NCBI GenBank assembly: GCA_902812465.1 | Contig: CADDZE010000005.1 | Location: forward strand, 19,099-83,098 | DNA length: 64,000 nt | Origin: Acidobacteriota bacterium | Lineage (GTDB): Bacteria; Acidobacteriota; Terriglobia; UBA7540 | Reading direction: 5' to 3' | Shown: piece after piece, positions 1 through 9,138 of the stretch | How positions within the stretch are numbered: position 1 is the stretch's first letter | Layout of the letters: each line of letters opens with the position of its first letter | The notes under the pieces: generated by a model | The model's database searches: none | The model's input: the letters and a program-made list of their open reading frames with translations, nothing else | What the model was told of the DNA's origin: nothing | Program-made: the position numbers and the translations under genes

Positions 1-1375
1 ATCAGTGAGTGCGTCGCGTATCAGAATCCAGGCGACAGGACTTACAAAGAGAACCACAGTGGCGATGGAATTTTGCTCGACGACACCGACCACGGCGGAA
101 TCGAGCGTTGCACCGCCTACGAAAATGGGTATGCCAATGGAAGTAGCCAGGGCGGGCCTGTGGGTATCTGGGCGGATGAGTCCAACGACGTGACTATCCA
201 GTTTTGCGAATCCTTCGGCAATCGAACCGGTGGGGCCGCCGACGGCGGCGGGTTCGACCTCGATGGCGGAGTGACGAAATTCAGTGATGTAGTATAACTA
301 CAGCCATGGCAACGACGGTGCCGGCTACCTGGTGTGGAACTACGGCGCTATCCATCCTCTGGCCCACAATGTCATTCGCTACAACATCAGCGAAAACGAC
401 GGCCGCAAGCACCATTATGCCGGGATCGGTGTCGGCACCTTGGGAACGCCCGTAGAAGATGTCGAGGTCTACAACAATAGCATCTTCACGGCACCCAGCA
501 GCACGGGAACGCCCGTGGTGGTATGGGTGGGAGGCAGAGCGGCGAATCGCGCCATTCGCTTTCGCAACAATCTGCTGATCTCGGAGGCCAGTGTGCCTTT
601 GGTGGAAATAGAACCGAACCAGCAGGATGTGCGGTTCGAAGGCAACGCCTATTGGGCGCGCAGCGGAAACTTCCTGTTTCTTGACCGGGGCAAAACCTAC
701 CACGGCCTGGATGAGTGGAGAAAAGCTACTGGACAGGAGCAGCTTGCCGGCCGGTCCACCGATATCGCGACGGCGCCCCGCCTGACGAGCCTAGGGGATG
801 GCCAAACGATGGCGGCGAAGGCCTCCCTCTCCACCCTGCAGAGTTATCGTCTTCTGCCGGATTCCCCTCTGATCGATGCCGGATTGGATTTGCCCGCCGA
901 GTTTGGTATCGACGTGGGTACCCGCGATTTCTGGGGTACACCTATTCCGCAAGGACAGCGTTTCGATATCGGCGCTTGTGAGGCTCCCACCGGCAACCCG
1001 CAACCGTCCGACCGTTCAAACAAGTCGCAGTTCATGATGCAGCTCCTCCAGCTCTGCACCCTGGGGCGGGCGGCTCGGCGCCGCGTTCTGCCGCCACGGA
1101 AGCCGGTTTCGGCCGCCGTTTGCATAGCAGCAGCGCCCTGCCGCGGTGCAAGCCTGACCGCACCGTCCTCACGGCGCCACCCAGCACGGCTCGCCTCAGG
1201 CGCTCCAGGGATTGGCCCCGGGTCCGGTCCTCAAGCGGATCGGACGCCGAGGAGGCGGCGCCAAGCTCAAGCCGTGCGTGGTCGGCCACTTCGTCTTCCT
1301 GCCCGTTGCCGTTCGTTCGCATCGGCACCTAGGCGCCCTCCCGATCCAGGCACCGCAGAACGAACTTGCGGCTGA
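1..1375 (+). pseudogene. Right-handed parallel beta-helix protein, 5'-partial and frame-disrupted
   Basis: From base 1 the first frame reads Asn/Gly-rich beta-helix repeats (GDGILLDDTDHGG, IERCTAYENGYANG, VTIQFCESFGN) up to a stop at 295-297. The homologous continuation (SHGNDGAGYLVWNYG, NVIRYNISENDG, VYNNSIF) is in the second frame from about 281. The join needs removal of one A in the AAA at 278-280, and a TAG at 290-292 also stands where a CAG would be expected in NSVMxYNYSHG. That makes two independent lesions. The domain normally ends soon after the FDIGACE motif (about 960-982). The frame then runs on to 1375 through DNA antisense to a sigma-factor remnant, so the native stop seems lost. 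Such proteins are usually secreted polysaccharide-binding or lyase-like proteins; no substrate can be assigned. A sequencing indel could explain the frameshift but not the TAG. Confidence 0.7.
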
Positions 1376-1647
1376 TCCCGTCAAGAAAGGCTGAGCGAGC
1401 CCTTTGCGGGCTCAAAGCCAGCTGTTTCCCGCATCAGGACCAGGAACACCTCGTGGCTTACCTCCTCTGCCAGTCTGGGGCTTCCGGGCATTGGCAGGGC
1501 GTCGCGATAGACGCGCCCTGAGTATCGCGGGTACAGGGCAGCGAACGACTGCTCATCGCCGGCTGCTGCCCGTCGCAACAGATCGTCGTCGCTGAAGTTT
1601 GCGCGGTCCGTCATCCGTCTCCTGTCATGGGGATCTGCCATGCCCAA
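1032..1647 (-). pseudogene. Decayed ECF sigma factor gene
   Basis: The first 88 codons (start 1647 or more likely 1614) are a good sigma-70 region 2: DDDLLRRAAAGDEQSFAALY, then RLAEEVSHEVFLVLMRE. The frame stops at 1381. Sigma-like sequence resumes in the next frame with DGISRKFVLRCLDREGA, then a TAG, and further on RTVRSGLHRGRALLL, which matches the helix-turn-helix end of region 4 (TVRSRLHRGRALL). The sequence between LERLRRAV and GGAVRTVRS is too short, so the core of region 4 appears deleted. There is therefore a frameshift, an in-frame stop and an internal deletion. It is convergent with the broken beta-helix gene and opens 346 bases from the divergent intact sigma factor. The call rests on motif matches across frames. 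Confidence 0.6.
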
Positions 1648-1959
1648 CCGTTACCATTTCGGTGGTCAGCCATGAAAAGCTCCCGAAAGTGCGGTCGGTC
1701 CGGAAATATTTACGCTCTTTGACACGCGATGGTTGATCCGTGGGTGTCCGGTTCTCTTCGATCTCGCTCGCGTCAAGGAAGTTAAGATCGCTTCCGATTT
1801 TGGCCTACTGATTGCACAGCCTCTGATTGGCCTGGCCTCCGCGGGTATCCAGCCGGCCCAACCGGTCTCCGAGGCGCCCGCGAAGAATAGCGAAGTTCTG
1901 TCGGAGGGCAGGCGCGAACGTTATGTCATGAACTCATTTGTTTCATTGGCGAGGGAATC
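1648..1959. other. Intergenic region upstream of the ECF sigma gene
   Basis: About 310 bases lie between the sigma pseudogene and the start of the intact sigma factor. An open frame from 1733 crosses most of it, but it lacks family resemblance and overlaps the sigma factor in another frame. The stretch presumably carries the sigma-factor promoter; no clear -35/-10 pair or RNA element was recognised. Confidence 0.4.
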
Positions 1960-2604
1960 ATGGCGGTCCATCGAACGGATGAACGAAAACTTTTGCGTCG
2001 GGCGCGGGCGGGCAGCACTGAATCGCTGGACGTCCTGTTTCGGCAGTATTACCGCAATATTTATCACATTGCGTTTCGCATTACGGGTAACCCGGAGGAC
2101 GCCGAGGACGTCACGCAGGACGCCCTACTCAAAGCTTACTGCAATTTTGCTCAGTTTCGCGGCAATTCCCGCTTCTACACTTGGCTCGTTCGCATTGCGG
2201 TGAACGAAGCGCTGATGAAACTCCGCCGGGCGCGCTGCCATCAGCAGGTCTCTCTAGAGGAGCATCGTGAGGCGGCCGAGACGCTGCATCCGGCTCCGCG
2301 CGAGGTGGAAGACCACAGCAGCAATCCCGAGCAGCTTTACAAGCAGTCGGAGCTCGGGCGGATTCTGCGCAAGAGCTTGCAAGGGCTGGGACCGCGCCTG
2401 AGTTCTGCCTTCGTGCTGAGAAATGTGGAGGGGCATTCGGCGATCGAGGTGGCGCAAATTCTGGGGTTGTCGTTGCCGGCGGTGAAGTCGCGCCTTCTGC
2501 GAGCGCGGCTGAAGCTGCAGCGCCGCCTGATGGTGGCTCTCCGTTGCGCTAGCCTTGCTGAGCACGATGCCGAGCGCATCGCCCTGCGGTTGCTGAGCAC
2601 CTGA
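1960..2604 (+). CDS. ECF-type RNA polymerase sigma factor
   Basis: A 214-residue sigma-70 family protein of the extracytoplasmic-function type that would direct RNA polymerase to a stress or envelope regulon. Region 2 is clear near residues 20-90 (LFRQYYRNIYHIAFRITGN, AEDVTQDALLKAY, FYTWLVRIAVNEALMKLRR). Region 4 lies near residues 130-190 (VLRNVEGHSAIEVAQILG, LPAVKSRLLRARLKLQRRL). The ATG is preceded by GAGGG. The C-terminal tail of about 25 residues is extra. No anti-sigma gene adjoins it: the next gene, ligD, converges from the other strand 38 bases away. The decayed sigma gene just upstream points to past duplication or turnover of such regulators here. Its signal and targets are not visible. 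Confidence 0.9.
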   Translation: MAVHRTDERKLLRRARAGSTESLDVLFRQYYRNIYHIAFRITGNPEDAEDVTQDALLKAYCNFAQFRGNSRFYTWLVRIAVNEALMKLRRARCHQQVSLEEHREAAETLHPAPREVEDHSSNPEQLYKQSELGRILRKSLQGLGPRLSSAFVLRNVEGHSAIEVAQILGLSLPAVKSRLLRARLKLQRRLMVALRCASLAEHDAERIALRLLST

Positions 2605-2642
2605 ACATCTAACGCCCTTCCAAAGGCAGGAAGCAGCTGCTT

Positions 2643-5300
2643 TCACCGCAGGTTGGTTTTGGCCCGCCAGGCCATCAGGCGCTCGAGGGCGTCTTCGAGC
2701 TGCTGGCGGCGGTCCCAAAATGGAGCCCAAAGGTCGCCGAGTCTTGCCAGCCGGCCGCGCACGGTTTGGATGTTAAATCGCTCCGGCCGCAAGGTGACCT
2801 TTAACTCGGCTGGCCGGATGGGAGTCGAGACGGGCGCCCCGGGAAACGCGCGCACGCTGTAAACGGAGGCGAGTGGCCGGCCCAGCGCGTTCTGGGCGAC
2901 GTCGATCAAGACCGTCCCAGGCTTACGCTTGCTGACCGAGCGCTCCAGCGTCACCTTTTGGGGCTCCTCGTGCGCCACCGACCTGCCCACGATCTCGGCG
3001 AAGGTGCGCACCTGCTGGTAGCTGTAGCCGGGCGCGACGGGCACGTAGAAGTGCAAGCCCGTGGCTCCGGAAGTCTTGATGAAGACCTCGAGCCCCAGCG
3101 CCCGCAGCTGGCGCAGCACAGCTCGTCCGATCTGCACTACCACATCAAATTTGGTTCCCGCGCTGGGATCCAGATCGAAGAACAGGTAGTCGGGATGCTC
3201 GAGATCGGACGCGCGACTCGACCAAGGGTTATGGTCGATGCAGCCCAGATTGGTGAGATAGAGCAGATCGGTGCGATCGTTGGCCAGGAAATACCGGATG
3301 GTTCGCGGTGAACCCGACGCGCGTTTTTCTTCTGACTCGATTTCTACCGTGGGAATCCAAGGCGGAATCGACTCGGGCGCATCTTTTTGAAAGAAAGAAG
3401 GGCCATGGATTCCGTCCGGATAGCGCCTGAGGACTAGCGGCCGCTCACGGAGGAACGGCAGAATGTACTTTGCGTGAAGGTAATAAAAATTGAGAAGATC
3501 TCGCTTGGTGTATCCCGACTCGGGAAAGTACATCTTGTTCAGATTGGTCAGCTGCAACTGCTTGCCCTCTAATTCCAAGGTTAGGTTGTCCGTCCGGCCT
3601 TCCTTGAGCTCGCGCGCGATGTCGTTCTCCCGCCGGAGCACCCGGCTGGCCAGTACCGGGCCCGGGGGAGCCGGAGGCGGATCGGCATTCGCCTTGTGAG
3701 GTGACGGCGCCTGGGTGTCGAACCGGCAGTCCTTGGGATTCCGGTCAGGCCGAAGCCCCAAAAAGACGGGTGCGCGCAGATGCCTTTCGCGCGTCCAGTT
3801 GCTGTACTTCACCCGCACCACCAACTTGGGCTTCACCCAGAAAGCTTTCTCCCTGGTCGCGGGAACGGGGTCAAACGGGCAGCGTGGGGATGACAGGCGC
3901 TGCAGTTCATCGTGTAGCTGCTTTTGGCTCTGGCCGTTGAAGCCGGTTCCGACGCCACCGACCAAGCGGAGCCTTCCCTGATCGTCATAGAGTCCCACGA
4001 GCAGGGCGCCGAAGAACTCGCGTGAACCCCGGGGCGCCGTCCATCCCCCGACGACGGCATCAAGATCGTTTACCACTTTCAGCTTCAGCCAGGAATTCGT
4101 CCGCCCGCTCTTGTAAGGACTCCGCGCATGCTTGGCGATGATTCCTTCCAGACCTTGCTTGCGCGCCAGCTCAAAGAGCTCGCGCCCTTTCTCCTCGACA
4201 TGATCGGCGTAGCGGAAGGAACCTCCGGGTTCCAGCAGCGCCCGCAACAAGCGCTTACGCTCGATGAGGGAGGCCTGGCGAAGGTCGTAGCCGTCGCAAT
4301 AAAGCAGATCAAACAGGTAGTAGACAACCGGGGCCTGGCGCTGCAAAGCCGCCGGCGGCCGGTCAACATTCATACGCTGCTGCAAGCGCTCGAAGTCGCT
4401 GCGGCCCTGTTCGTCCAGCACGACGATTTCACCATCCAGGATCGCTTTCGAAGCCAGCACGTGCTGTGGCAACTCGGCCAGCTCCGGATAGTAACTGGTG
4501 ATGCTGCGCCCGGTGCGCGCCTGAAGCCGAAGCTTCCCCTCGTCGACCCAGGCCAGGGCGCGCACACCATCCCATTTGATCTCGAAGAGCCAGTCGGGGT
4601 GGGAGAACGGCTTATCGAAGGCCGTGGCCAACATGGGCTCGACTCGTTCGAGCATGGCCGCGCGGCGCGCACCCTGGAGGCCCGCGGGGCGCAGAGTGGC
4701 CGCGGGGGGAGCGTCGGAAGGCGACACCCCTTCCTCAATCTCCTTCATCCGGCGCCCGCTCAGCACCGAGCCGTCATGCTCCTCGATGTTCCAGTGTGGG
4801 TCCGCCGCGGCGTCCCGGTGCTTGATGAGCAGCCACGCGTTGCCCTTCCCCTTTTCCGCCGCCTGGCGCAGTTTCACCAAGGTCCAGCTTCCCCGCAGCT
4901 TGTGGCCGTGCAGCACAAACTTAATTTCCCCTCGCTCGAGCTGCTGGCGGGGCGCCAGGGTGCCTTCCGTCTCGAACGTGCCCGCATCCCACACCATGAC
5001 GGGACCAGCGCCGTAATGCCCGTCGGGAATAACACCCTCGAAGGTGGCATACTCGAGCGGGTGATCCTCGGTTTGTATCGCCAGGCGCTTGTCAGCGGGA
5101 TTCATGGATGGGCCTTTGGGGACGGCCCAGGATTTCAGTACGCCGTCGATTTCGAGGCGAAAGTCGTAGTGCAGGCGCGCGGCGTCGTGCTTCTGAACGA
5201 CAAAGCGATGGCCGCCGAAAGGACGTGGTGCGGTGTCGCCAGCCGGCTCCGGCGTCTGATCCAAACGGCGCTTGCGGCGATATTCCTGAAGCGCATTCAT
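2643..5300 (-). CDS. ligD: Multifunctional DNA ligase D (phosphoesterase-ligase-polymerase)
   Basis: ATP-dependent DNA ligase of bacterial non-homologous end joining, about 885 residues. Domain order is phosphoesterase, ligase, primase/polymerase, as in Pseudomonas LigD. The phosphoesterase domain (residues about 27-140) has the His/His/Asp pattern in VVQKHDAARLHYDFRLEI. The ligase domain has the adenylated lysine in FEIKWDGVRA (Lys242), followed by an OB fold. The C-terminal polymerase domain (about residue 585 onward) has the metal-binding FFDLDPS and SGATGLHFYVP motifs. The start chosen is the ATG at 5300 (MNALQEYRRKRRL), which fits the family N-terminus. An in-frame ATG at 5327 would add nine residues unlike homologues. 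The partner Ku is not in the window. Confidence 0.95.
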   Translation of the reverse strand: MNALQEYRRKRRLDQTPEPAGDTAPRPFGGHRFVVQKHDAARLHYDFRLEIDGVLKSWAVPKGPSMNPADKRLAIQTEDHPLEYATFEGVIPDGHYGAGPVMVWDAGTFETEGTLAPRQQLERGEIKFVLHGHKLRGSWTLVKLRQAAEKGKGNAWLLIKHRDAAADPHWNIEEHDGSVLSGRRMKEIEEGVSPSDAPPAATLRPAGLQGARRAAMLERVEPMLATAFDKPFSHPDWLFEIKWDGVRALAWVDEGKLRLQARTGRSITSYYPELAELPQHVLASKAILDGEIVVLDEQGRSDFERLQQRMNVDRPPAALQRQAPVVYYLFDLLYCDGYDLRQASLIERKRLLRALLEPGGSFRYADHVEEKGRELFELARKQGLEGIIAKHARSPYKSGRTNSWLKLKVVNDLDAVVGGWTAPRGSREFFGALLVGLYDDQGRLRLVGGVGTGFNGQSQKQLHDELQRLSSPRCPFDPVPATREKAFWVKPKLVVRVKYSNWTRERHLRAPVFLGLRPDRNPKDCRFDTQAPSPHKANADPPPAPPGPVLASRVLRRENDIARELKEGRTDNLTLELEGKQLQLTNLNKMYFPESGYTKRDLLNFYYLHAKYILPFLRERPLVLRRYPDGIHGPSFFQKDAPESIPPWIPTVEIESEEKRASGSPRTIRYFLANDRTDLLYLTNLGCIDHNPWSSRASDLEHPDYLFFDLDPSAGTKFDVVVQIGRAVLRQLRALGLEVFIKTSGATGLHFYVPVAPGYSYQQVRTFAEIVGRSVAHEEPQKVTLERSVSKRKPGTVLIDVAQNALGRPLASVYSVRAFPGAPVSTPIRPAELKVTLRPERFNIQTVRGRLARLGDLWAPFWDRRQQLEDALERLMAWRAKTNLR

Positions 5301-5418
5301 AACGAAGGCTGCTACGAATGATCGCATGACGGCGGTTCCCGTGCCATCCTCCCCCTCTGGGCGGGCAAATTGCGACCAATCGCGCCTCCAGCCAGCGCCC
5401 GGCGGCCACAGGCGATCC

Positions 5419-5448
5419 TTGTTTTAAGCGGAGGGCGTCCTGTATGAT
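5419..5448 (+). promoter_or_regulatory. Candidate sigma-70 promoter of citrate synthase
   Basis: TTGTTT at 5419-5424 and TATGAT at 5443-5448 are separated by 18 bases, with the -10 box matching the consensus at five of six positions. It lies 50 bases before the citrate synthase ATG in a divergent intergenic gap. This is a consensus match only. Confidence 0.45.
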
Positions 5449-5498
5449 GGGGACTAACGCAGCCGGCCGGTCGGTGTTCCGGCTGAGGGAGACTTCGC

Positions 5499-6620
5499 AT
5501 GGCCGAGGTGAAGGTAGGGCTCCAGGATGTGGTGGTCGCCACGTCCAGCATCTGCTCGATTGACGGGCAGCGAGGGATTCTCACCTACCGCGGCTATGAT
5601 ATTCACGACCTCGCTGAGCATGCCACCTTCGAAGAGGTCGTTTACTTGCTTTGGTACGGCCGCCTGCCCCGCCAACACGAGTTAGATGAACTGATCCAGC
5701 AGTTGGCGGAGAACCGGCCCATCTTGCCGGAAATTATCGACCTGCTGAAGCGCTTGCCGCCGCCTCAGCATCCTATGGAAACCTTGCGAACCGCGGTGTC
5801 TGCGCTTTCGCTTTACGATGCGGAAGCGGAGGACATGTCCGAGGAGGCGAACCGCCGCAAGGCCTTGCGCCTGACAGGGCAAATGGGAACACTGGTGGCG
5901 GCATTCGGACGCATCCGTGAAGGCAAGGAGCCGGTTCCCCCCGACCCCAAACTGGGCCACGCCGCCAATTTCCTTTACATGCTGAAGGGGGAACGTCCCG
6001 ACCCTGAGGACGCCCACTGGTTTGATGTAGCGCTGATCTTGCACGCCGACCACAGCTACAATGCCTCGACCTTCTGCGCCCGCGTGACCGCCTCCACCCT
6101 CTCGGACATGCATTCGTGTATCACCTCGGCCATTGGTGCGCTGAAGGGGCCTTTGCACGGCGGTGCCAACGAGCAGGTGATGCGGATGCTGCTCGAGATC
6201 CAGACCCCGGAAAACGTGGCGCCGTACATCCACAACCTGCTGGCGCAAAAGAAGAAAGTGATGGGCTTCGGCCACCGCGTTTACCACACCGAGGATCCGC
6301 GGGCCACCGTGCTGCGGCGGATGTCCGAAGCTTTGGGGAAGCGCACCGGGCAGACGAAGTGGTTTGAAATGTCCAAGCAGATTGAAGACCTAATGATCCG
6401 CGAGAAGAAGATCAATGCCAACGTGGATTTCTATTCGGCTTCGTCGTATTACGTGCTGGGCATTCCCGTCGATCTCTACCCGCTGGTTTTCGCAGTCAGC
6501 CGCATTTCCGGATGGACGGCGCACGTGCTCGAGCAGTATGCCAACAACAAATTAATTCGCCCCCTCGCCGAATACGTCGGACCCACTAACCAAAAGTACG
6601 TACCCATCAGCCAACGGTAG
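5499..6620 (+). CDS. gltA: Citrate synthase
   Basis: Condenses acetyl-CoA with oxaloacetate to citrate, the entry step of the TCA cycle. The 373-residue length fits the short Gram-positive/archaeal-type enzymes. The catalytic triad is visible: first His in LKGPLHGGANE, second His in MGFGHRVYH, and Asp in ANVDFYSA. The N-terminus IDGQRGILTYRGYDIHDLA is typical of the family. A GGGAG ribosome-binding site precedes the ATG. It is transcribed alone, divergent from ligD and convergent with the flavin reductase gene. Methylcitrate synthase activity cannot be excluded from sequence, but no prp genes adjoin. Confidence 0.95.
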   Translation: MAEVKVGLQDVVVATSSICSIDGQRGILTYRGYDIHDLAEHATFEEVVYLLWYGRLPRQHELDELIQQLAENRPILPEIIDLLKRLPPPQHPMETLRTAVSALSLYDAEAEDMSEEANRRKALRLTGQMGTLVAAFGRIREGKEPVPPDPKLGHAANFLYMLKGERPDPEDAHWFDVALILHADHSYNASTFCARVTASTLSDMHSCITSAIGALKGPLHGGANEQVMRMLLEIQTPENVAPYIHNLLAQKKKVMGFGHRVYHTEDPRATVLRRMSEALGKRTGQTKWFEMSKQIEDLMIREKKINANVDFYSASSYYVLGIPVDLYPLVFAVSRISGWTAHVLEQYANNKLIRPLAEYVGPTNQKYVPISQR

Positions 6621-6691
6621 CAGTAAAGCGAGCTTCGAGTTTCGTCCGAAACGCTTGCTCCGCCTCCCCTCTTTTTGTTCCTGACCGCGGA

Positions 6692-7420
6692 TCAATCGTA
6701 CTTCTCGTAGCTGAGCGCCGAGGCGGGATATCCCATGCCTTCGAGCTGCCGCCGCACGTCATCCACCATCTTCTTCAGGCCGCAGATATAAGCGTGGAAT
6801 CCGCTCTTTTGGCCGAGGTGGTGGACGATCTGCTGCTGGACGTAGCCGGTGGCACCGCGCCAGCCCGGCCCGGGGCGGCTGAGCGTGGGAACGAAGCGGA
6901 AGTTGGCGTGCTCGCGCGCGAGCTGCTCGAACTCCTCGCGGTAAAGGATATCCGCCTCACTGCGTACGCCGAAGATCAGCCATACTTCGTGGCTGGCCGC
7001 GGCCGGTCCGCCTTCCCGGAAGGCGTATTGCAGCATGGCGCGGATCGGTGCGATCCCTGTTCCGGTAGCGATGAAGGCGGACACCGGGTCCATCGGCTCG
7101 CGCAGGATGAAAGACCCCCACGGGCCGGTGAACTCGATCTGGTCGCCCGGCTTCAGGTGGAAGAGCCAGGGCGACACGACGCCATCGGGCACAATGTTCA
7201 GGCACAAGTCGAAGCGGTGATCGTGGTGCGGGGAGGAAGCCAGGGAGTAGGAACGCAGAACCTCGCGGCCATCCACGATGACATCCATGGAGATAAACTG
7301 CCCGGGAAGATAGTCAAAGGGCTGGCCATCGCCAATCTCAAACTCGAAATGCTTGGTGCGATCGTTGGTGTACCATGCGCGCCGAAGCGTCGCCGTATAG
7401 AAGTGTTTTTTCACCGCCAC
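6692..7420 (-). CDS. Ferredoxin/flavodoxin-NADP+ reductase-like FAD oxidoreductase
   Basis: A 242-residue protein of the ferredoxin-NADP reductase superfamily. It moves electrons between NAD(P)H and a protein carrier through FAD. The FAD-binding motif is RSYSLASSP (about residue 56). The pyridine nucleotide domain shows ATGTGIAPIRAML and a YICGLKKMVDDVR segment. The C-terminal SYEKYD is typical of the bacterial Fpr class. No ferredoxin domain is fused. The start is a GTG with an upstream GAGGAAAG. It lies 24 bases downstream of the ROK kinase gene on the same strand, probably co-transcribed, although no pathway link is evident. The electron partner is unknown. Confidence 0.85.
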   Translation of the reverse strand: MAVKKHFYTATLRRAWYTNDRTKHFEFEIGDGQPFDYLPGQFISMDVIVDGREVLRSYSLASSPHHDHRFDLCLNIVPDGVVSPWLFHLKPGDQIEFTGPWGSFILREPMDPVSAFIATGTGIAPIRAMLQYAFREGGPAAASHEVWLIFGVRSEADILYREEFEQLAREHANFRFVPTLSRPGPGWRGATGYVQQQIVHHLGQKSGFHAYICGLKKMVDDVRRQLEGMGYPASALSYEKYD

Positions 7421-7444
7421 GCTGGGTTCTTTCCTCGCTTTGGT

Positions 7445-8527
7445 CTAGGCGCTGGTTCCTGAGTTCAGCGCTCGCAAGCCCCTGCGTCCCGTTAGGTGCG
7501 CGTCGCAGGGTTTGGGTTTTGGCAGCGGACCACCGGTCCACGATCCTTCGACCTCTTCGCCCGCCGGCAGCAAGAGAGCGGCGGCGCCGAACACGCCGAC
7601 GTTCTCCTGCAGCTTCGCCGGCAGGATAGGCGTTTTGACGGCAAAATCGCGGTTGATGGTGTAGGCCGGAATCGTCTCGCGAATCTTGTCGAACAGAGGC
7701 TTGCCGATACGGGAAACGCCTCCTCCGATCACGATGGCCTCCGGGTCGAGCAGGGTGATCATGCCAGCCAGCCAGACGCCAAGGAAGAACCCGGTTTCAT
7801 CCAAGATGATCCGGGCAACCTCGTCGCCCTGGCCGGCTGCCTCGGCAATCATCTCCGGCGTAATCCGCTCGGGATGGCCGCCGCTCATGGTGCGCAGCAG
7901 GCTGGGCTTGGTGTGCTCCTGCTCGAGCAGCACCCGGGCGCGACGGGCCATGGCCGGGCCAGCCGCCAGCGCCTCGATGCACCCCAGCGTCCCGCAACCA
8001 CAACGGTAGGGCGAGCGGTAGTCGATGGAAACGTGTCCGCCCTCCGCCGCCACTCCGTTTTTGCCGTGATAGACGCGCCGATTGATGATGATGCCCGTGC
8101 CGATGCCGGTGCTGACCGTCACATAGAAGACGTGGCGATAGCCGCAAGCTGCCCCAAACAGGGCCTCTGCCAGGCCAGCCGCGTTGGCGTCATTCTCCAC
8201 TTTGGCCGGGAGGCCGAAGCGTTCGGCGATCTTCCGCTCCAGCGGGAAGTCTTTCCAGCCTGGCAGATTGGGCGGATTGATCACCGTCCCGGTCTTGGGG
8301 TTCACCGGACCCGGAGCGCACAGCCCGATGCCAGCGAGGTTCTGCTTGCCGCCAGCAGCACGGATGAGGCGATCAATCACCTTAAGTATCTGGGAGTAGC
8401 TTGTGCGGACGCCTTCCTGGGCCCGGGTGGGAACAAAGACGTCCTTCAGCAGCCGGCCCGTTCCATCCACCAAGCCACCGGCCACCTTGGTACCTCCGAT
8501 GTCGATGCCTGCAATCAATTGCCGCAT
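7445..8527 (-). CDS. ROK family sugar kinase (glucokinase-like)
   Basis: About 360 residues. The N-terminal phosphate loop GIDIGGTKVAGGLVDG and the zinc-binding ROK signature RCGCGTLGCIEALAAG identify an ROK-family kinase. Glucokinase is the most common function in free-living bacteria. The catalytic Asp lies in VENDANAAGLAEALFG, and the GTGIIINRRVYHG segment is also typical. The ATG at 8527 is chosen because the next in-frame upstream start (8617) adds 30 residues before the phosphate loop. No DNA-binding domain is present, so this is an enzyme, not a ROK repressor. The C-terminal 35 residues are Pro/Arg-rich and unlike the family. Substrate could be glucose, fructose or N-acetyl sugars. Confidence 0.88.
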   Translation of the reverse strand: MRQLIAGIDIGGTKVAGGLVDGTGRLLKDVFVPTRAQEGVRTSYSQILKVIDRLIRAAGGKQNLAGIGLCAPGPVNPKTGTVINPPNLPGWKDFPLERKIAERFGLPAKVENDANAAGLAEALFGAACGYRHVFYVTVSTGIGTGIIINRRVYHGKNGVAAEGGHVSIDYRSPYRCGCGTLGCIEALAAGPAMARRARVLLEQEHTKPSLLRTMSGGHPERITPEMIAEAAGQGDEVARIILDETGFFLGVWLAGMITLLDPEAIVIGGGVSRIGKPLFDKIRETIPAYTINRDFAVKTPILPAKLQENVGVFGAAALLLPAGEEVEGSWTGGPLPKPKPCDAHLTGRRGLRALNSGTSA

Positions 8528-8670
8528 GTGAAGCCGCTTCTCTGGCCCGGGCGCGATCGCTCGCCAAGCTCGCACACAGAGGGAGCGTACGCCTGAAGCC
8601 GATTCAGTATAGCCCAACGATCAGCTGAGAGCCGCCGCAGGAAATGAAGCACCCACGGCGGGGAGGCGTT

Positions 8671-9138
8671 TCACGGACCCGGTGCAGCCGCAGACGTGTG
8701 GTCCTGGATAATGCGCCAGCCTTCGGGGAGCCGCCGCAGGATCAGGGTGAAGAAACCGTGCCGGTGATCCTGGGCGCGCTCGAGGTCGAAGCGTCCGATC
8801 GCCAGGGCGATGCGGGGGCAAAGAAGGCGAACCTCGAGGTCCGAAAAGCGGAGCTTTCCCATCGCCTGACGGTCAGGATAAGTCCGGCGGTAGCGCTCCA
8901 GCAAGGCTGACCATCCTCGGCGCATGCCGTCCTCGCTGACAAACGCCGTGTGCGGCGAATTCCAGTATCCGTGCATAAACCGCTCGAGGTCACCCCGGTT
9001 CCATGCCTCCACCTGGGCGTTCAGCACGGCGCGGATCCCTGCCACGTTGCGAACCGGCGGCGTAGGAGTCTCTTGCGCGAAAGACCGGCAGAGGGCGGAA
9101 AACAACAGGACGATGGCCGTCGCGGTTGGCAATCTCAC
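8671..9138 (-). CDS. Secreted SnoaL/DUF4440-like protein
   Basis: A 155-residue protein with an N-terminal signal peptide (hydrophobic AIVLLFSALCRSFAQ, cleavage probably after AQ). It is followed by an NTF2-like cone fold of the DUF4440/SgcJ type: AVLNAQVEAWNRGDLERFM, then FTLILRRLPEGWRIIQDHTS. Members bind small ligands or act as accessory domains; no specific function is known. The GTG start overlaps the stop of the upstream permease gene (GTGA) and has an AAGGAGGTG ribosome-binding site inside that gene. The two are therefore translationally coupled. Confidence 0.8.
   Translation of the reverse strand: MRLPTATAIVLLFSALCRSFAQETPTPPVRNVAGIRAVLNAQVEAWNRGDLERFMHGYWNSPHTAFVSEDGMRRGWSALLERYRRTYPDRQAMGKLRFSDLEVRLLCPRIALAIGRFDLERAQDHRHGFFTLILRRLPEGWRIIQDHTSAAAPGP

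Noticed and set aside
1733..2203. 156-codon frame overlapping the ECF sigma gene
   Set aside because: It shares DNA with sigma region 2 in another frame and has no recognisable domain.
4128..5321. 397-codon plus-strand frame inside ligD
   Set aside because: Antisense shadow of LigD, whose three domains are unambiguous.
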